In this document: positions 60,378-64,000 of the stretch, in pieces
Numbering within the stretch: the stretch's first letter is position 1
Layout of the letters: each line of letters opens with the position of its first letter
Assembly: GCA_002104935.1 (NCBI GenBank)
Contig: MCGT01000011.1
Location: 434,001-498,000 of the forward strand
Length of the DNA: 64,000 nucleotides
Source of the DNA: Hesseltinella vesiculosa
Lineage: Eukaryota; Mucoromycota; Mucoromycetes; Mucorales; Cunninghamellaceae
Direction of reading: 5' to 3'
Position numbers and translations under genes: made by a program
The notes under the pieces: model-generated
Database searches by the model: none
Seen by the model: the letters and a program-made list of their open reading frames with translations, nothing else
What the model was told of the DNA's origin: nothing

Positions 60378-62564
60378 ATGGTCTCTTCGCAGCTGATCGA
60401 GTTTGTGGGCGACTATGTTGATATAAACTACTGGAAGGACATTGTGTTGTCCTTGACTGAGCGAATGACAGATACCAAGGCCAAACGATGGACCCTGGGC
60501 GCCTCCGTGGCTTTGATCTGCGTGGGCGACCTCCTCTATACGATCTCGCGGCCACCCAAGCATATGCGCCACCTTCCCTACGTCGGCTTCTTCCCAGTTT
60601 TTTACCACACTATCGTCAAACGCAGAACCAACCGGGACGTCTATAAGATTTTGTATGAACCCATGGTGCGAAAACACAAGCTCCATGCTCGCTTTGACCG
60701 GTAAAACAGGGAGACCACCCCACCGAGTACTCTTCACTCACGTACTTTTGCTTCGTTGGTATCAGAGCTGCGTGGACAGTGATGGTGACGGATCCTGCCC
60801 TGGCTACTCAAGTTCTTGTCAAATCAGGTGAGGAATAAATACGAAAATCAAGCCAAGGCGGCGCATGAAGCATGCTCATTTTATTTTTTTTAAAAAAAGG
60901 CGATCGTGGCGCACCCAAGCAAGATTTTTCGCAGGAAAATCGCAATACCCTGCTCTTCAAAATGTTTGGTGGCTCCAATATTTTATTCGACAGCGGCGAC
61001 AACTGGCGCAGACATCGTCGTCTGGCCAACCCTGCCTTTCACAAATCCCTTCCCGTCGCCAAGTTTGGGCAAACCGTCAGCGACATGTTCTCTCTCCTGG
61101 ACAACGACCATGACCGATCCTTTTCGCTCAATGTTGAGAATTTGATCGAACGCTGGGTAATTTCACCTCTTTTCCCTTTACCATCCTCACTAGAATGCCT
61201 CTTCTCTTAATGATAGACATTGGATATCATTGGTCACGTTGGTTTCGGTAAGTTGAAAGGAACGGTCACCTTCAGTTGTCTACAAGAGGATGAAAATAAC
61301 CCCACCCTCCTTTTTTTTTTTTTGTTTTAGGCTTCAATTTCCATGCTGTAGCTGACGAACGATCCAAGTACAAAGTGATCTATGACAAGGCTCTTGATGA
61401 CGCCTTCAACCCTTTGTACCTTGTGTTTCAGATCTTGGATACGAAGCTCCTGGCACTGAACCCTCCCCGTCAACGCAGCTTCAAAAATGCCCAAGACTTC
61501 ATCGACCTGATTGTGCAATTCGTAGATGAACGCCGTCAGCAAGTGCAAAAATCCATTGATGGCTCGATTGCCGATACCGAAAAGGATGTAAGCCCTATGA
61601 ACAAGCAGAAAAAAAAAAAAAAGACAGCACATGCTCTTATTTACCTCTCTTCTCTAGCTTCTTACCCTGATGCTGGAAGCCGAAATGCGAGGCGAAGGCA
61701 GTTTGACAAAGGAGGAGCTGGTCTCGGATATCATTATTTTCTTTGTCGGTAAGAGCGATTGAAAAAAAAAAAAAAGCCAATGGTTACAGCTGGTCTTGAC
61801 TGATACATTTTTTTTTATTCCGTGGTATCCAGCTGGCCACGACACCTCAGCAGCCAGCTTGTCGGCCTGCCTGTATTTCTTGGCAAAGCACCCAGAAATC
61901 CAGCAAAAGGCACGTGATGAAGCCAACAGGATCCTTTGCCCCGATGGCAACGCCAGCAAGGACGCTTTGCCCACCCTGGCCGATATCAAGAGCATGGTCT
62001 ACATCACGCAGGTCATCAAGGAAACCCTGCGCATTCACCCTCCTGTGTTTAACCTGGTGTCCAACCGGTGTCTGAAAGAAGACCTTGTCTTGGATGGCTA
62101 CCCTCTGGAAAAGGAGACCTTTGTCAACGTGGGCATCTTGGAAATGTAAGTGGACCCTTTCTCGCTTCTTTCCAGCCGGTACCTAACTCCTCCTTGTTTT
62201 CTCAAGGCATCACCACCCTGACTTCTGGGACATGCCCGAAGAATTCAATCCTGATCGTTTTGCTCCTGACCGTCCCGATGCCCACAATCCCGCCTGGATG
62301 CCCTTCTCAGAGTGAGACTGTATTAAAATACCGAGAGGAGCGCTGCCACTTACACTTCTTTTTATTTCTTTTTACAGCGGCACAAGACAATGTATTGGAC
62401 TTAACCTTGCCATGACTGAGCAGGTGGTGCTCCTGTCCATGCTCCTTCGCAAGTACAAGGTGGAACTCCCTGACAATAGCATCCACAGAGACCAGCTCAT
62501 CCACTTGAACACCCAGCTCATGCGTCCAAAGGAGCTTGACCTGAATTTCACCCGCTTGTATTGA
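60378..62564 (+). CDS. Cytochrome P450 (array member 6)
   Basis: Begins MVSSQLIEFVGDYVDINYWK with anchor WTLGASVALICVGDLLY. It has AWTVMVTDPALATQVLVKS, DNWRRHRRLANPAFHKSLP, TLDIIGHVGF, LLTLMLEAEMRGEGSLTKEE, AGHDTSAASLSACLYFLAKH (no micro-exon), KETLRI (ExxR), FWDMPEEFNPDRFAPD and FSDGTRQCIGLNLAM with the axial Cys after splicing. There is no intron after the heme loop. It ends LDLNFTRLY, TGA at 62562. It diverges from members 2-5 in the substrate-recognition region (LNPPRQRSFKNAQ in place of LIPGRRAEYKRM), so its substrate may differ. Intact. Confidence 0.92.
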
Positions 62565-63044
62565 TTTTTATCGTAAATGGTGGACCATGAGCAGTATGCT
62601 TTTTCCTCTTCTCATGTTTCGTCGTCGATGTGCTCATTTCAATACAGGAGAATCCTGGCGGAGGAAATAAAGTTCTGGCCATGGTGCTTCTGACCTTTCT
62701 TAAAAAAATAAACACAAAAAAAGAGCATTTACTGTATGATTTTATAAAAAAAAAACCTAACGCACTGACCGGTACAATGGCGTGATCAGCGACACTTCTT
62801 CTGTCGTCTACTTGGCTAAACAAAAAAGCAAAACAGCCAAAAAATTTAAAAAAAAAAAAAGGCATTTTTACAGGAGACGTGGCGCTAATACAGCAGGCCA
62901 TTGGAAACTGATAATGAAGCAATTCCATCCAACAAAGCTAGCATGGTTGTGCTCAAGTCAATCAAGTGGCACAGTGCAGCAAGAGATTTGGTAGGCGGTG
63001 TGCGGAAATTGAAATTCAATTTGACCACCCATTTTTCTTTTTTA
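62565..63044. other. Spacer downstream of P450 member 6
   Basis: About 480 bp of AT-rich sequence with A-runs at 62746-62755 and 62849-62860. No gene or RNA is seen. Confidence 0.5.
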
Positions 63045-63290
63045 TCAAAATGAAAAAAACAATACACAGCACTTTTGGGTGATTTGATTCATGTGAGATT
63101 TTGTACAAAGACGCAGGTTCATGTATGATGGGGATACTGAAAAAACCAGGCCGATGAATGAGGCTTGCCCAGCCAACTTTTGTTCACTTTTGTTTTGACT
63201 CGTTCGATTCCCCCGCTTAAAAATATGAAAAATCGGCGATTTTTGCCAGGGGACCCCCAGGTGATCTGAAATAAAATCAGAGTGCAAACG
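63045..63290 (+). repeat. Dispersed repeat family, copy E (long form)
   Basis: It starts cacagcacttttgggtgatt, gattcatgtgagattttgta, then aaaaaaccaggccgatgaat, gaggcttgcccagccaactt and ttgttttgactcgttcgatt. It then shares the long-form extension with copy D: gcttaaaaatatgaaaaatc and the gggacccccag palindrome-like core. The string gttcgattcccc resembles a Pol III B box but is absent from copy D. Confidence 0.8.
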
Positions 63291-64000
63291 TCCATTGGGC
63301 GGAAGAGAGATACAGTATAATAAAAGGGAGGTGGCTAATGACGGCATGGAGGGGGGGGGGGTGCTGTAATAAATACTTGACGATCTGGTGACCGGCTTGT
63401 AAATTGCAAAGGCGTATCCGTTCATTGTGCAGATGGGCTTGGCCAAACTCTCCCCTCTTGTGCTGGGTGACGCTAGAGACATAAACCAAAAGCAGAAAAA
63501 TGGATTTTATTGGGCCATTTCATACCCTGAATACTGTTCATGCCCATGAATTCTCGGCAGTGCCTTATTTATTTTGCGGGGCAGTCGAAACGAATCTTTC
63601 ACTAGGGGCGTCTTGGGCAACTTCAAAAAAAAAAATGCTGCGCTGTCGTAAATTTCGTTTCGATGAGACACCTTGGATTCCCCCGCTAAACTCGAAAATC
63701 TATCCAGCCAAAATCAATCCAAGCATCACTCAAGCGCAATACACGCCCTAGTCTACAGCCTTGTACATGACGATGTGCTCTGACCAAGAGGGTTATTTTT
63801 GCCAAGTTTATAAGCCAGGTACAGCATATGCGTGTGTGTGACATGGTGGAGATAGCTGTGCCCAAGCTCAATTTGAACCCAGTGGCTCTCCTCACCAACT
63901 CTTTAAGTGTTCAATTTGACAGGAACACGACATGTTGGTGTCACAAATACCATTTTGCTTTGAACCCAAACCACGGCTTGATTTTATTTTTTTTCTTGTT
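63291..64000. other. Right-edge spacer
   Basis: It has a G-run of 12 at about 63350-63361 and short open frames without recognisable content. A second gattcccccgct string near 63677 echoes part of repeat copy E. No gene is supported up to the window end. Confidence 0.45.

Noticed and set aside
63200..63215. Pol III B-box-like gttcgattcccc in repeat copy E, suggesting a tRNA-derived SINE
   Set aside because: The string is not kept in copy D and no A box is found at a suitable distance in any copy.

Overview
The window is eukaryotic nuclear DNA from an early-diverging fungus, most likely Mucoromycota (Mucorales-like). Genes carry many short introns, about 45-90 bp, almost all GT-AG. Both strands are used with single-gene transcription. 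The window holds a velvet regulator, a canonical Dicer, a hybrid histidine kinase, a Hook dynein adaptor and a tandem array of fungal-type cytochromes P450. Homopolymer A/T runs are very common in introns and spacers. I did not identify the species.

Left block (1-20 kb), conserved housekeeping genes: the 3' half of TAF6; a single-pass cysteine-rich membrane protein; a small CX9C protein; Hook; ribosomal protein eL39; an intersectin-like SH3-SH3-DH-PH RhoGEF; and a giant DUF3712/Tag1-like membrane protein.

Accessory block (about 20-28.6 kb): no convincing protein gene. It is dominated by a roughly 3.8 kb foldback-type element (23841-27619). Its long inverted arms carry 26-bp tandem repeats, 11 units in the left arm and 6 in the right. 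A second hairpin is nested inside and has CCAAT- and TATA-like boxes. A dispersed repeat family, not recognised by me, is scattered through the window in at least six copies on both strands (about 2.0, 2.4, 23.3, 25.5, 28.2 and 63.1 kb).

Central block (28.7-45.3 kb): spermidine synthase, a hybrid histidine kinase with a degenerate extra receiver, Dicer, a peroxisomal-type 2,4-dienoyl-CoA reductase, a velvet-domain factor and a NUC1/EndoG-type nuclease. Dicer starts only about 130 bp after the kinase stop.

Right block (45.6-62.6 kb): six intact head-to-tail cytochrome P450 genes. Their introns vary at homologous sites: 17-19 nt micro-exons encode the I-helix motif in four genes, 15-nt micro-exons encode part of the heme loop in two, and two genes have GC-AG introns. 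A velvet regulator upstream of a P450 array suggests, by inference only, a developmentally controlled oxidative metabolism locus. The right edge (62.6-64 kb) is repeat-bearing spacer.

Coordinates come from reading the sequence by eye. Splice sites were checked by reading frame where stated. No similarity search was run.
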